Source: Monoplex corrugatus
Lineage: Eukaryota; Mollusca; Gastropoda; Littorinimorpha; Ranellidae
Reading direction: 5' to 3'
NCBI GenBank assembly: GCA_030674185.1
Contig: CM060312.1
Location: 948,492 to 1,012,491, forward strand
Length of the DNA stretch: 64,000 nucleotides
The notes under the pieces were generated by a model, which worked only from the letters and a program-made list of their open reading frames with translations, did no database searches and was not told the origin of the DNA. This document shows positions 26,350-37,560 of this stretch, one piece after another. The position numbers and the translations under genes were made by a program. Position 1 is the stretch's first letter, and every line of letters starts with the position of its first letter.

Positions 26350-26545
26350 ACAAATATTCATGTTGATGTCGTTGAGCAGTTGATGTTGATGTATATATCT
26401 TATTGGTGTTCATGCTGATGTCACTGATCTGTTGAAGTTGATGTCTGTATATTACTGATGCTGATGTTGAAATCACTGACCTGTTGATGCTGATATCTGT
26501 ATTGCTAAGGTTGATGTTGGTGTCAATGACCTATTGATACTGATG
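26350..26545. repeat. 51-bp minisatellite carrying exon E donor copies (left part)
   Basis: Diverged units with GATGTCACTGACCTGTTGAT and GTCTGTATTGCTAATGTTGA cores. On the minus strand each reads ATCAACAG-GTCAGTGACATC, the same as the exon E/intron junction ATCAACAG-GTGAGTGACATC. It is interrupted by LINE A copy 3. Confidence 0.85.
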
Positions 26546-27439
26546 TCAGCTTAATGACGACAAAACAGAAGCTATCCTCATTGGCACCCGTCAGAAACTT
26601 TCTCAGCTGCCTCCTCTTTCTCTCCCATTATGTAACACATCAGTCCCAATTTCTGATTCAGCTAAAAACCTTGGTGTCTGCATTGACTCTACCCTCTCCA
26701 TGAACAACTTTGTTTCTCAAACTGCCAGATCCTGCTACTATCATCTCCATCGTATAAGGCTGATCAGGAAGTATCTCTCTGTCGAAACAACTGCAAAACT
26801 CGTTCTCTCCTTCATAATGTCTCGCATTGACTATTGCAATTCACTCCTGTCTGGTCTTCCTGCCTCCACCATTCACATCCTACAGCGCATTCAAAACAAT
26901 GCTGCACGCCTTGTACTCAAAAAGAAAAAAGCTGACCACATATCTCCTCTCCTGGCACAACTTCACTGGCTCCCTGTATCAAAGCGCATACAGTACAAAC
27001 TAGACACCATGTGCTACAAAAGCCTCAATAACGCAGCCCCCGATTACCTGTCAAGCCTACTTGAGATCTATCTTCCCTCACGTACCCTCCGCTCTGCTTC
27101 CGATCCTCTGACTTTTCGCTTTCCACGCACTAAGCTCAATACCTATGGTCCACGAGCCTTCTCTGTTTCTGGTCCACTCTCCTGGAACAGACTTCCTCTC
27201 TCAGTCCGTCAGCAACCTACTTTTGTCTCCTTCAAGTCCGCTCTCAAAACTCACCTTTTCTCCTCCGCATAAAATCCTAACCTCACTCAACCCCCCCCCC
27301 CCCCCCTCTGCAGCCTGTCTCCGCTCGGAGGGAATCACATGGTTATAATATATAATTGTATATGCTATGCTCTCTATAATTTTCCATTGCTTTTATTCTT
27401 GCTTTTATTGCTTTTATTCTTTCTCCCCATTTATAGCCA

Positions 27440-27491
<52 letters not shown>

Positions 27492-27630
27492 CGTGTGTGT
27501 GCGTGCGTGCGTGCGTGCGTGCTTACGTGTGTGTCTGCTTCAGCGCTTAGATTTGATTTTATCAAGATTTTGCGCTATATAAATATTGTAATTATTATTA
27601 TTATTAATTATTATTATTATTATTATTTAT
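26546..27630 (+). mobile_element. 5'-truncated LINE (family A, copy 3)
   Basis: Same family as 6648-7733 and 11976-13313. It starts inside the LQLNDDKTEAIL codons and stays open to the final FVSFKSALKTHLFSSA and stop at about 27272. The usual NLGVCIDSTLSMNNFV, SRIDYCNSLLSGLP and HWLPVSKRIQYKLD segments are intact, but the RT palm and everything upstream are missing. The 3' untranslated region contains a poly-C run (27291-27306), (GT)n, and ends in TGCGCTATATAAATATTG and a (TTA)n tail. It sits within the 51-bp GATGTT array, antisense to the host gene. Confidence 0.9.
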
Positions 27631-27912
27631 TGATGCTGATATTGATGTCACTGACATGTTGATGTCGACGTCTGTATTGCTAATGTTGATGCTGATATCA
27701 CTGACCTACCAGTGTTGATGTCTACATTATTGATGTTGAAGTCACTGACCTGTTGGTGTTGACGTATGTATTGCTAATGTTGATGCTGATTTCAATGACC
27801 TATCGGTGTTGATGTCTACATTATTGATGCTGATGTCACTAACCTGTTGATGTTGTCTGTATTGCTTATGCTGATGTTGATGTCACCGACCTATCGATGT
27901 TGTGTAGATTAC
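27631..27912. repeat. 51-bp minisatellite carrying exon E donor copies (right part)
   Basis: Continuation of the array at 26350-26545, about five diverged units (TGACCTGTTGGTGTTGA, TGACCTATCGGTGTTGA and similar). Confidence 0.85.
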
Positions 27913-27976
27913 TGATGGTGATGGTGATGGTGATGGTGATGGTGATGGTGATGGTGATGGTGATGGTGATGGTGAT
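27913..27976. repeat. (GATGGT)n short array
   Basis: About ten GATGGT hexamers between the 51-bp array and the 5' end of LINE B copy 2. Confidence 0.95.
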
Positions 27977-29262
27977 GAAATTTATGACACTGGAAAAATC
28001 CCCAAAGATATGTCAAAATCAATTTTCATTGCACTTCCAAAGAAGACAGGGGCTATAGAATGCGAACTCCACTGCACAATCAGTTTGATGAGTCATGTAA
28101 CAAAAATCCTGTTAAGAATAATCATGATGACAAGGAATAGAATCAAAAGAGAAATAGCAGAAGAACAGTGTGGATTTGTGGAGGGGAAAGGAACTATTAA
28201 TGCCATATACATCCTAAGAACTATCATAGAGAGGTCAATTGAGATGAATAAGGATTTGTATTTATGCTTTGTTGACTATACCAAGGCTTTCGATCGGGTA
28301 CGACATGAAGAATTGATCAACCAACTGGACAGACTCAATGTCGATGGAAAAGATCTACGAATAATAAGGAATATGTACTGGGAACAAACAGCTGCAATGA
28401 GAATAGAAAACAATATAAGCTCTTTTCAAAATATCAAAAGAGGAGTCAGACAGGGTTGTGTTTTGTCACCAGATCTGTTTTCTCTATATAGCGAAAACAT
28501 CATGAGAAACCTAGAAGAAGACCCTGGATTAAAGGTTGGAGGGAAAATGATAAACAACATTCGGTACGCAGATGACACCGAGCTAATTGCAGAAAATGAA
28601 AGGGACCTACAAAACCTTGTGAATATACTAAAAACAGAAAGCAAAGGTGAGGGGTTGGAACTAAACAGCAGGAAGACTGAAGTCATGGTGATCAGTAAAA
28701 ACATGAAATCCCCTCATGCAAAATAACAGCAAATGGCACAACCTTGACACAGGTTAATAAGTTCAAATACCTGGGAACAGTCATTTCATCGGATGGCAGA
28801 TGCACATCGGAAATAGCTGGCAGAATCGGCCAAGCCAAAACAGCATTCGAGGCGTGGACGGTCAGCAAGCAAAGCCAGAGCAGGATCGAGACAGCCGAGA
28901 TGTGGTTTCTCAGAAGAATGTTGAGAGTGCCATGGACAGCAAAGAAAACAAACGAGACAGTCTTGATGGAGGCAGACACAAGTAGATCACTCATAAGGAA
29001 GATTAGGAAAAGACAAGCAACATTTATAGGTCATTTTGTGGGGAGGGGGGATTTGGAGCACCTGGTCACAACGGGAGGGCTGGAGGGAGAGAGCACCAGG
29101 CAGACCCAGGGAGAGAATGCTGGACGGACTTGCAGGGTGGCTGAGGATGAGGAGGGTGGGGGAGATGTTTGGGGCAACGAGAGATAGAGATGGTTGGAAG
29201 TCCATGGTAGCCAACGCCATGCGGCAGGGCACCTGATGATGATGATGATGATGATGGTGATG
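27977..29262 (+). mobile_element. LINE family B, copy 2: best-preserved RT of the family
   Basis: The first frame (about 27977-28726) encodes an RT domain: IALPKKTGAIECELHCTISL (fingers), EEQCGFVEGKGTINAIYILR, LCFVDYTKAFDRVRHEELIN (motif A aspartates), IKRGVRQGCVLSPDLF (motif B) and NNIRYADDTELIAENE (YADD box). A frame slip at about 28720 introduces a stop. The next frame carries TQVNKFKYLGTVISSDGRCT and, after an internal deletion removing about 40 residues, ETAEMWFLRRMLRVPWTAKK and RKRQATFIGHF. A second slip at about 29085 leads to the terminal VANAMRQGT. It is 5'-truncated (no endonuclease) and dead. Its (GAT)n tail ends about 10 bp from the splice donor of exon E, on the opposite strand. 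Confidence 0.92.
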
Positions 29263-29270
29263 TCACTCAC

Positions 29271-29465
29271 CTGTTGATGTTCTCCACTTCCCGCTTAAAG
29301 CCATCCCTCATGACATCAATCTGTCCACCACTCTCACTCTCCAGAGCCTCAATCTGGTTTCTGATGTTGCGGAAGGCTGTCTCTTTCTCCGCCATCTGTT
29401 TCCGTCCGATGTTGGAGGAGATCTTCAGTGAATACAATGATCTCTTCAGAACAGCAGACAGCCAT
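29271..29465 (-). CDS. Exon E of dynamin-like GTPase gene: helical segment after G domain
   Basis: 195 nt on the minus strand between an acceptor ending ATGTTATAG and the donor GTGAGTGACATC. The first base completes an arginine codon (AG-A) begun in exon D, then 64 codons, then AG (phase 2), completed by exon F. The peptide starts WLSAVLKRSLYSLKISSN and continues through RKQMAEKETAFRNIRNQIEA and DVMRDGFKREVENIN: a long charged helix, consistent with the stalk/bundle region of a dynamin-like protein. The junction YYR-WLSAVLKRS with exon D is typical of these proteins, where a helix runs out of the G domain. LINE B copy 2 ends about 10 bp downstream of the donor in antisense orientation. The 51-bp array further downstream reiterates this exon's donor junction. 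Single-copy DNA without a gene lies at 29466-29759. Confidence 0.82.
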
Positions 29466-29759
29466 CTATAACATAATAGTAAATATCAATAATAATGTCC
29501 CTATCATTATCATTGTGTTTAAAGCCCAGCTGAATACGCAGAGCTATATCAGGGCTGCAACTATCTCAACAAAAGAACCTAAAAAACCTGGAAAAGAAAA
29601 TCAGGTGTAGGCCCTACATATCAACGCATTTACGCACATAATCTAATTATATGCCCCTGGCGTTGACCACTCTATCCAGTGTATCACCAAGGGCCTTAAA
29701 AAACACCAACCTCAACATAACTATGTAAAAATAACTAAGTATACTAAAGCATATATAAC

Positions 29760-31725
29760 AAGTGGTCTGAACAACAAGCTGTGCAGTGGTCAGAGTAAAC
29801 ACCAGACAGACATTTAATGACTGAAATGTGAACACAGAACAACCAACTATACAATGGTCAGAGTAAACACCAGACAGATATTTAATGACTGAAATGTGAA
29901 CACAGAACAACCAACTATACAATGGTCAGAGTAAACACCAGACACACATTTAATGACTGAAATGTGAACACAGAACAACCAACTATACAATGGTCAGAGT
30001 AAACACCAGACACACATTTAATGACTGAAATGTGAACACAGAACAACCAACTATACAATGGTCAGAGTAAACACCAGACACACATTTAATGACTGAAATG
30101 TGAACACAGAACAACCAACTATACAATGGTCAGAGTAACCATCAGACACACATTTAATGACTGAAATGTGAACACAGAACAACCAACTATACAATGGTCA
30201 GAGTAAACACCAGACACACATTTAATGACTGAAATGTGAACACAGAACAACCAACTATACAATGGTCAGAGTAAACACCAGACACACATTTAATGACTGA
30301 AATGTGAACACAGAACAACCAACTATACAATGGTCAGAGTAACCATCAGACACACATTTAATGACTGAAATGTGAACACAGAACAACCAACTATACAATG
30401 GTCAGAGTAAACATCAGACACACATTTAATGACTGAAATGTGAACACAGAACAACCAACTATACAATGGTCAGAGTAAACACCAGACAGACATTAATGTG
30501 AAATCAGAACAACCACCAACTATACAATGGTCAGAGTAACCATCAGACAGACATCAACGTGAACACAGAACAACCAACTATACAATGGTCAGAGTAAACA
30601 CCAGACACACATTAATGTGAAAAAAGAACAACCACCAACTATACAATGGTCAGAGTAAACACCAGACAGACATTAATGTGAACACAGAACAACCAACTAT
30701 ACAATGGTCAGAGTAAACACCAGACACACATTAATGTGAAATCAGAACAACCACCAACTATGCAATGGTCAGAGTAAACACCAGACACACATTAATGTGA
30801 AATCAGAACAACCACCAACTATACAATGGTCAGAGTAAACACCAGACACACATTAATGTGAACACAGAACAACCACCAACTATACAATGGTCAGAGTAAA
30901 CACCAGACAGACATTAATGTGAAATCAGAACAACCACCAACTATACAATGGTCAGAGTAAACACCAGACACACATTAATGTGAAATCAGAACAACCACCA
31001 ACTATACAATGGTCAGAGTAAACACCAAACAGACATTAATGTGAAATCAGAACAACCACTAACTATACAATGGTCAGAGTAAACACCAGACAGACATTAA
31101 TGTGAAATCAGAACAACCACCAACTATACAATGGTCAGAGTAAACACCAGACACACATTAATGTGAAATCAGAACAACCACCAACTATACAATGGTCAGA
31201 GTAAACATCAGACAGACATTAATGTGAAATCAGAACAACCACCAACTATGCAATGGTCAGAGTAAACACCAAACAGACATTAATGTGAAATCAGAACAAC
31301 CACCAACTATACAATGGTCAGAGTAAACATCAGACAGACATTAATGTGAAATCAGAACAACCACCAACTATACAATGGTCAGAGTAAACACCAGACACAC
31401 ATTAATGTGAAATCAGAACAACCACCAACTATACAATGGTCAGAGTAAACACCAGACACACATTAATGTGAAATCAGAACAACCACCAACTATACAATGG
31501 TCAGAGTAAACATCAGACACACATTAATGTGAAATCAGAACAACCACCAACTATACAATGGTCAGAGTAAACATCAGACACACATTAATGTGAAATCAGA
31601 ACAACAACCAACTGTACAGTGGTCAGAGTAAACACCAGACACACATTAATGTGAAATCAGAACAATGTGAAATCAGAACAACCACCAATTATACAATGGT
31701 CAGAGTAAACATCAGACAGACATTG
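29760..31725. repeat. 68-bp then 61-bp minisatellite array (left part)
   Basis: The first ten or so units are 68 bp (CATTTAATGACTGAAATGTG and AACAACCAACTATACAATGG). From about 30480 they change to 61-bp units lacking part of the first core (ACATTAATGTGAAATCAG). Both share AATGGTCAGAGTAAACACC. The step between forms is abrupt. Confidence 0.96.
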
Positions 31726-32961
31726 AAATGAGTTTTGCCCTTTTTGTTCCATTGTTAAAATTCCTAACCAAGGCATCTGACTCTTATGATGTGCTTTCTT
31801 AACCGTACGTTTTAGAATTAGTCATAATCTTTGATATTGTGTTCGACAACGAGGGAGGGTGAGAGAGATGAGGGGACGGAGAGGGTGAGAGAGGGATGAG
31901 AGAGAGAGTGAGAGAGAGTAAGAGTATGTGTGCACATTTGTTTATGCGTTCTTGTTCCTGTATGTATTTTAATGCGAATGCCAAAACAATTTCCCATTGT
32001 GATGTTCTGGGCGAAATAGAATCTTGTATCTTGTATTTTTAGCCAGGCAGGTTTGACCAGAGTCCACCACTCTACAGCAGTGCTTTGTAACTGCTGCAAT
32101 CTTTCGGGAGGGACTGAGTGTAGGAAGTGACTGATACTGGCACAGAGTAGGCCTATCGAATCTAGGTCAATCTGTAAGCCTATACTTCAATGTGTGCCTG
32201 TGGCCCACCATAGGATGGGTGAGGGTGGTGTGGAGAGGGGAAGGGAAAGACAGATGCGCGCTGTTAAATTAATTAGCTGGCAGGGCAGAACCAACAATTA
32301 GTGGCCAGCTAAGGTGGCTTGGATATGGGCGCCTTGGCGTGAGAGGGGTTGTGTGTGTGTGTGTGCGTGTGTTTCTTCGATTCCGTGGATGACCGACGAA
32401 TTTGTCTTTTATAATGTTGAACATTGTAATTGCTGTGACGCGTGAGTGTGATTGTATGCATAGCCAAAACATTTTCCATGTGTCTGAGCACTGGGCTAAA
32501 ATAAAATCTTGTTCCTGTTTGCTCTTGTTTAACCTTGTCCTCTTAGTCTACATACTCATTTTATTGTATTTAACTCATTTTGATTTTAATGTGCATATCG
32601 CGTTGCATCTTTAATCAAATTTTTTCTATACCTACCAAAGTTGTTTTTTAATGAGTTTTGCCCTTTTTGTCCATTGTTAAAAGTCCTGACCAAGGCATCT
32701 GACTCTTATGATGTGCTTTTTTAACCCTACATTTTTACATTTTTAGAATTAGTCATTATCTTTGATATTGTTTCAACAAAGAGGGAGGGGGAGAGACATA
32801 AGGGTAGGGAGAGGGTGAGAGAGGGGTGAAAGAGAGAGTGAGAGAGAGTAAGAGCATGTGTGTACATTTGTTTATGCGTTCTTGTGACCTATATGTATTT
32901 TAATGCGATTGCCGAAACAATTTCCCATTGTGATGCTTTGGGCTAAATAAAAAAATTCTTA
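31726..32961. mobile_element. Insertion with two ~310-bp direct copies of a dispersed repeat
   Basis: A non-array block splits the 61-bp array. Its first 310 bp (31731-32040) and last 310 bp (32651-32961) are direct copies: both start ATGAGTTTTGCCCTTTTTGT, contain a GAGAGTGAGAGAGAG purine tract, then AATTTCCCATTGTGATG and a GGGC(T/G)AAATA end. A third, partial relative is at about 32405-32520 (AAACATTTTCCATGTG, GGGCTAAAATAAAATCTTG). The end motif looks like the 3' end of a retroposon family. No protein is recognisable. Confidence 0.65.
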
Positions 32962-34065
32962 AAGTGAAATCAGAACAACCACCAACTATACAATGGTCAG
33001 AGTAAACACCAGACAGACATTAAAGTGAAATCAGAACAACCACTAACTATACAATGGTCAGAGTAAACACCAGAAACACATTAATGTGAAATCAGGACAA
33101 CAACCAACTATACAATGGTCAGAGTAAACACCAGACACACATTAATGTGAAATCAGAACAACCACCAACTATACAATGGTCAGAGTAAACACCAGACAGA
33201 TATTAATGTGAAATCAGAACAACCACCAACTATACAATGGTCAGAGTAAACACCAGACACACATTAATGTGAAATCAGAACAACCACCAACTATACAATG
33301 GTCAGAGTAAACACCAGACACACATTAATGTGAAATCAGAACAACCACCAACTATACAATGGTCAGAGTAAACACCAGACACACATTAATGTGAAATCAG
33401 AACAACCACCAACTATACAATGGTCAGAGTAAACACCAGACACACATTAATGTGAAATCAGAACAACCACCAACTATACAATGGTCAGAGTAAACACCAG
33501 ACACACATTAATGTGAAATCAGAACAACCACCAACTATACAATGGTCAGAGTAAACACCAGACAGATATTAATGTGAAATCAGAACAACCACCAACTATA
33601 CAATGGTCAGAGTAAACACCAGACACACATTAATGTGAAATCAGAACAACCACCAACTATACAATGGTCAGAGTAAACACCAGACACACATTAATGTGAA
33701 ATCAGAACAACCACCAACTATACAATGGTCAGAGTAAACACCAGACACACATTAATGTGAAATCAGAACAACCACCAACTATACAATGGTCAGAGTAAAG
33801 ATCAGACACACATTAATGTGAAATCAGACCAACAACCAACTATACAATGGTCAGAGTAAACACCAGACAGACATTAATGTGAAATCAGAACAACCACCAA
33901 CTATACAATGGTCAGAGTAAACACCAGACACACATTAATGTGAAATCAGAACAACCACCAACTATACAATGGTCAGAGTAGACACCAGACACACATTAAT
34001 GTGAAATCAGAACAACACCAACTATACAATGATCAGAGTAAACATCAGACACATTCACTGACTAG
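32962..34065. repeat. 61-bp minisatellite array (right part)
   Basis: About 18 further 61-bp units (AATGGTCAGAGTAAACACC core), highly homogeneous. Confidence 0.96.
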
Positions 34066-35330
34066 TCACACTTGCTGAATGTGGAATGGCAGTGGACCAG
34101 TCGAACACATAAGAGAGCACCTCCTACCACCACCACCCTTCCAGAAAAACACAATACTATCTGTGACGGGCTTTATACAAAGGAATACAACACCACTCAG
34201 TCGTATCAAAGGTCAAACGATTGCAACAGCACTTTTTTTTTCTTTTTTTTTTTTGCAGCAATACTCACTTATGTATTGAGAGAAATTGACAGAGGTGTGT
34301 GAGATAATCAAATACCACTCAGATGGAAAACTCTTCAATTGTGGGTACTCCAAGCCAAATATAAAGTGCTCAAAGCTGTTCTGTGGACATTTGTCTTCAC
34401 AGACTACTACACATTGATCGCACATTCACATGAGGACATCCAGCACATGACTGACTAATTTGTGGCAACCTGATTATGGTTGTCTCTTACATCAGCCTCA
34501 GCAGGGCAGAGAGTATGTTTCAGCTGATATCATCATTCACTTCTGACACTTCACCACCCTCCACTGTCAGAAACAACCAGGAGATCAAGTGTGTAGACAA
34601 AGTCTGCTACTTGGACAGTACAGTGAGCAGAATGGATCTCTTAATGCAGAAGTGATGTTGCTCTATCTTTGGAAGATGACCAAGAGACTGTGGCAAGACC
34701 ATGGCATCGGGCTTGCCACACAGACACAGGGCAGAGTGCTTAGCGCACTGCTATATTGCTGCCTGGCCTGGACTAGCTACTGATGGCACATTCAACAGCT
34801 GGAACTGTTCCACCAAAGATGTCTGAACAAGACTGCAACATCAAGTGGCAAGATCGAGTCTCCAACTTCAAAGCCAAACACTGAGCAATTACTCATCAAA
34901 TGCCAGTTTCCTTTGACAAGACACGTACACGGTGTAGGCATGGAGTGCTGAAGCAAATATACTCTGACCAGGGAAGATCACTAAAGTTATGTCAGGATAT
35001 TCTACATGCCAGCCTCATCAGCTACAGCATGAACACACAATCGGGAAAACATTGCCTGCAACAGAACATGTTGGCAACAAGAGTATTTGGAGACACAGTC
35101 ACATTGTAACAATAACAGAACAGCTACTGTTCAGTTAATCAGGGAACGGTGGAAGCAGTATCCAGACTCACTGGATTCTTTCAAATGCAGTGCTTGTGGA
35201 AGAACACGTGTCTTCAGCATTGCTCCTCCACCCAACATATAGGCCCACACAAGGCACTGAAGACCAGTATGCCTACTCATCCATCAGACAAATGGGCCAG
35301 TCCATCAGTTTTCCTCTTCAGACTGTATAC
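34066..35330 (+). mobile_element. Heavily decayed LINE fragment (RT C-terminal region)
   Basis: Plus-strand frames broken by many stops show, in order, remnants that fit the C-terminal part of a LINE polyprotein: NQEIKCVDKVCYLDSTVS (a YLGS-like strand), QNGSLNAEV, ALLYCCLAW-like, then QQLELFHQRCL, and near 35140-35200 RERWKQYPDSLDSFKCSACG followed by TRVFSIAPPP. It is not a host gene. The stretch 35331-35539 is single-copy and shows nothing. Confidence 0.55.
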
Positions 35331-35539
35331 AGAAATAGCATCTCAAAAATTTATTTTGAATTGTTGTTATTTTAGGTTTGTTTGTTTGTTTGTTATGGAC
35401 TCCTCTTTATGTCTGAAATGTGTAGGACGAAGACATAAACTCCGCGTGCTATGTTGTTGAATGGCTGATTTGTATTCCCATGTCACAGTTCTGCCATCTA
35501 TAGCCCCTAGTCATCATGTTTTGTTTTAATGCAAACAGA

Positions 35540-35832
35540 GCTGAAGCGTCTGACGGAAACGTTGAACGCTGTTTCAAAGCAGATCTGAAATATTTTGTGA
35601 AACATTAGTAACGCTTCAACGCAGAGCTGAAATATCTTGTGAAATACGTATATTGCTCAATGCAAAACTGAAATATCCTGTGAAATATGAGCTGAAATAT
35701 CTCATGAAATATGAGTATTGTTTCAATGCAAAAAGAGCTGGAATATCTTGGGAAATATAAGCATTGTTTTAATGCAAAAATTGAACTATCGTCCTAAAAC
35801 TTTAAGCATTGACTGAACGCAGTGCTAAACTC
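35540..35832. repeat. 45-bp minisatellite, diverged left part
   Basis: Poorly conserved units with GAAATATCTTGTGAAATA and TTTCAATGCAAA cores, interrupted by LINE B copy 3. Confidence 0.8.
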
Positions 35833-36147
35833 ATCATCATCATCAGGAGGTGCCTTGCCGCATGGCATTGGCGATCATGGACTTCCATCTGTCTCTATCT
35901 CTTGTTGCCTCAAGCATCTCTTCCACCCTCTTTGTCCTCAGCCACTCTGCAAGTCCGTCTAGTATCTTCTCCCTGGGTCTATCTGGTGCTCTCTTCCCCT
36001 CCAGCTTTACCGTCGTGACCAGGTGCTTCAATTCCCCCTCCTCATAAAATGGCCTACAAATGTTGCCTGTCTTTTCCTAATCTTCGTTATGAATTATCTT
36101 CTTCTGTTGCCTCCATCAAGACTGTCTCGTTTGTTTTCTTTGCTAAA
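35833..36147 (-). mobile_element. LINE family B, copy 3: 3' end only
   Basis: The minus strand reads the end of the family B polyprotein, HLVTTVKLEGKRAPDRPREK, then ILDGLAEWLRTKRVEEMLEA and KSMIANAMRQGT, followed by a short (GAT)n tail at 35835. It is severely 5'-truncated and inserted in the 45-bp array. Confidence 0.88.
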
Positions 36148-36700
36148 CTACCTTCCTGAAACATTAAGTATTGTTTCAGTGCAAACAGACCTGAAATATC
36201 TTGTAAATATAACCATTGTTTCAGTGCAGACCCGAAATATGTTGTAAATATAACTATTGTTTCAGTGCAAACAGATCTGAAATCTCTTGTAAATATAACC
36301 CTTGTTTCAATGCAAACAGGACTGAATTGAAATCTCTTGTGAATATAAGCATTGTTTCAATGCAAACAGACCTGAAATATCTTGTAAATATAAACATTGT
36401 CTCCATGCAAACAGACCTGAAATATCTTGTGAATATGAGCATTGTTTCAATGCAAACAGATCTGAAATATCTTGTGAATATAAGCATTGTTTTAATGCAA
36501 ACAGATCTGAAATCTCTTGTGAATATAAGCATTGTTTTAATGCAAACATGTCCATGAAATATCTTGTGAATATGAGCATTGATTTAATGCAAACAGATCT
36601 GAAATCTCTTGTGAATATAAGCATTGTTTCCATGCAAACAGACCTGAAATATCTTGTGAATATAAGCATTGATTTAATACAAACATCTGAAATATCTTGC
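36148..36700. repeat. 45-bp minisatellite array, right part
   Basis: About 12 units containing GCATTGTTTCAATGCAAACA and CTGAAATATCTTGTGAATAT. The repeated MLIFTRYFRSVCIET frames on the minus strand are repeat translation. Confidence 0.93.
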
Positions 36701-37084
36701 TGAAACATTTGGCTTAAACATTCTGATTCACTGTCCCCTAACACTGAACCAGAAATTGTGAAATCTGTGTCTTTGTGCATTTGTGGTCTTCCAAATGGAT
36801 GGAATAATAGACCCAAATTTGGTGGAGAAAACCCCATGGCCTGTTGCAAACGCCCAGTTCTTAGTGACCCGTGTTGAATCACGACAGCAACAGAGGAGAG
36901 GGGACAAGTTTAATTCATGTTCAAGGTCAGTCACATTACTGGTTTACACAGTCTGTTGTTTTCCAGCCATGCTCGTCTACTTTCGTGTGTGTACAAGTGT
37001 ATCATTGATAACTGACTGCATTGCAAACGGCCTGTTGTCGTTGTTGTTGTTATGACTATTTTCATTACGAGTATCAATTAGCCC
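36701..37084. other. Single-copy intronic DNA, no gene seen
   Basis: No splice-bounded open frame or known protein segment is recognised on either strand. Confidence 0.5.
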
Positions 37085-37290
37085 ATAGTATCAGGTGTCA
37101 GTGGTAAGGAGTTATAACACTGCCTTTTAATTTGCTTGCACGAGTTTGCATGGCGTTTGAATCACACCTGTGAAATTTTGTATGTGCGTGCAGCTTCCAC
37201 TCTACCCAGCTGTGAATGGGTACCTGGCATTCTTTTAAGTTTAATACAGTGGAGCAGAGAGGGAGAGGAATGGGAACAGCCTCAGGGGTA
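37085..37290 (+). mobile_element. Possible degenerate tRNA-derived SINE
   Basis: GTCAGTGGTAAGGAGTTATA resembles a tRNA A-box region, and about 60 bp further GCGTTTGAATCACACC resembles a B-box. It is followed by CAGCTGTGAATGGGTACCTG, a string typical of invertebrate SINE bodies. No tail or target duplication is clear. Confidence 0.35.
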
Positions 37291-37321
37291 TCTGAGAATT
37301 TTTTAAACAATCAGATCTCAC

Positions 37322-37426
37322 CTGTAGTACTGTGAGAGTTTGACGTTGAAGGTGATGGGCAAACACATCACGTATGCCTTGTACCAGCTCTCTGTACCTG
37401 TCCTCTATCTGTCCTCTTTCCACCGC
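37322..37426 (-). CDS. Exon D of dynamin-like GTPase gene (end of G domain), with one-base frameshift
   Basis: Minus-strand exon ending at CTACAG before GTGAGATC. The first part reads AVERGQIEDRYRELVQGIRD then VFAHH. The last part reads FNVKLSQYYR only in the next frame; the frame slips within the CATCACCTTC stretch, as if one C were extra. In that frame the exon ends AG (phase 2), which joins exon E as YYR-WLSAVL. The preferred acceptor is the AG of CCTTAAG (phase 0), which joins exon C as LSSTE-AVERGQ. A stronger-looking acceptor eight bases upstream (TATATACAG, exon end 37434) would need phase 1 and does not match exon C. A sequencing error, a real mutation or a pseudogene could each explain the slip. 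A copy of its acceptor end lies at 37488-37560. Confidence 0.7.
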
Positions 37427-37487
37427 CTTAAGGCCTGTATATACGTCACACATATCATCATACACAAGACAAATTAAACACCACACG

Positions 37488-37560
37488 TCTATGTACCTGT
37501 CCTCTATCTGTCCTCTTTCCACACCCTTAAGGCCTGTATATACATCACACATATCATACA
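37488..37560 (-). pseudogene. Duplicate of exon D's acceptor and first ~39 coding bases
   Basis: The minus strand repeats, 99 bp upstream of exon D, the string GTATATACAGGCCTTAAGG and the following GTGGAAAGAGGACAGATAG and AGGACAGGTAC bases with few changes. After that the copy runs into ATAGACGTG instead of the exon. It is a partial exon copy with a decoy acceptor and no donor. Confidence 0.85.

Noticed and set aside
36728..37055. Open frames of 68 to 90 residues on both strands
   Set aside because: No recognisable motif, no splice signals in phase with exons D or E, overlapping frames on opposite strands.
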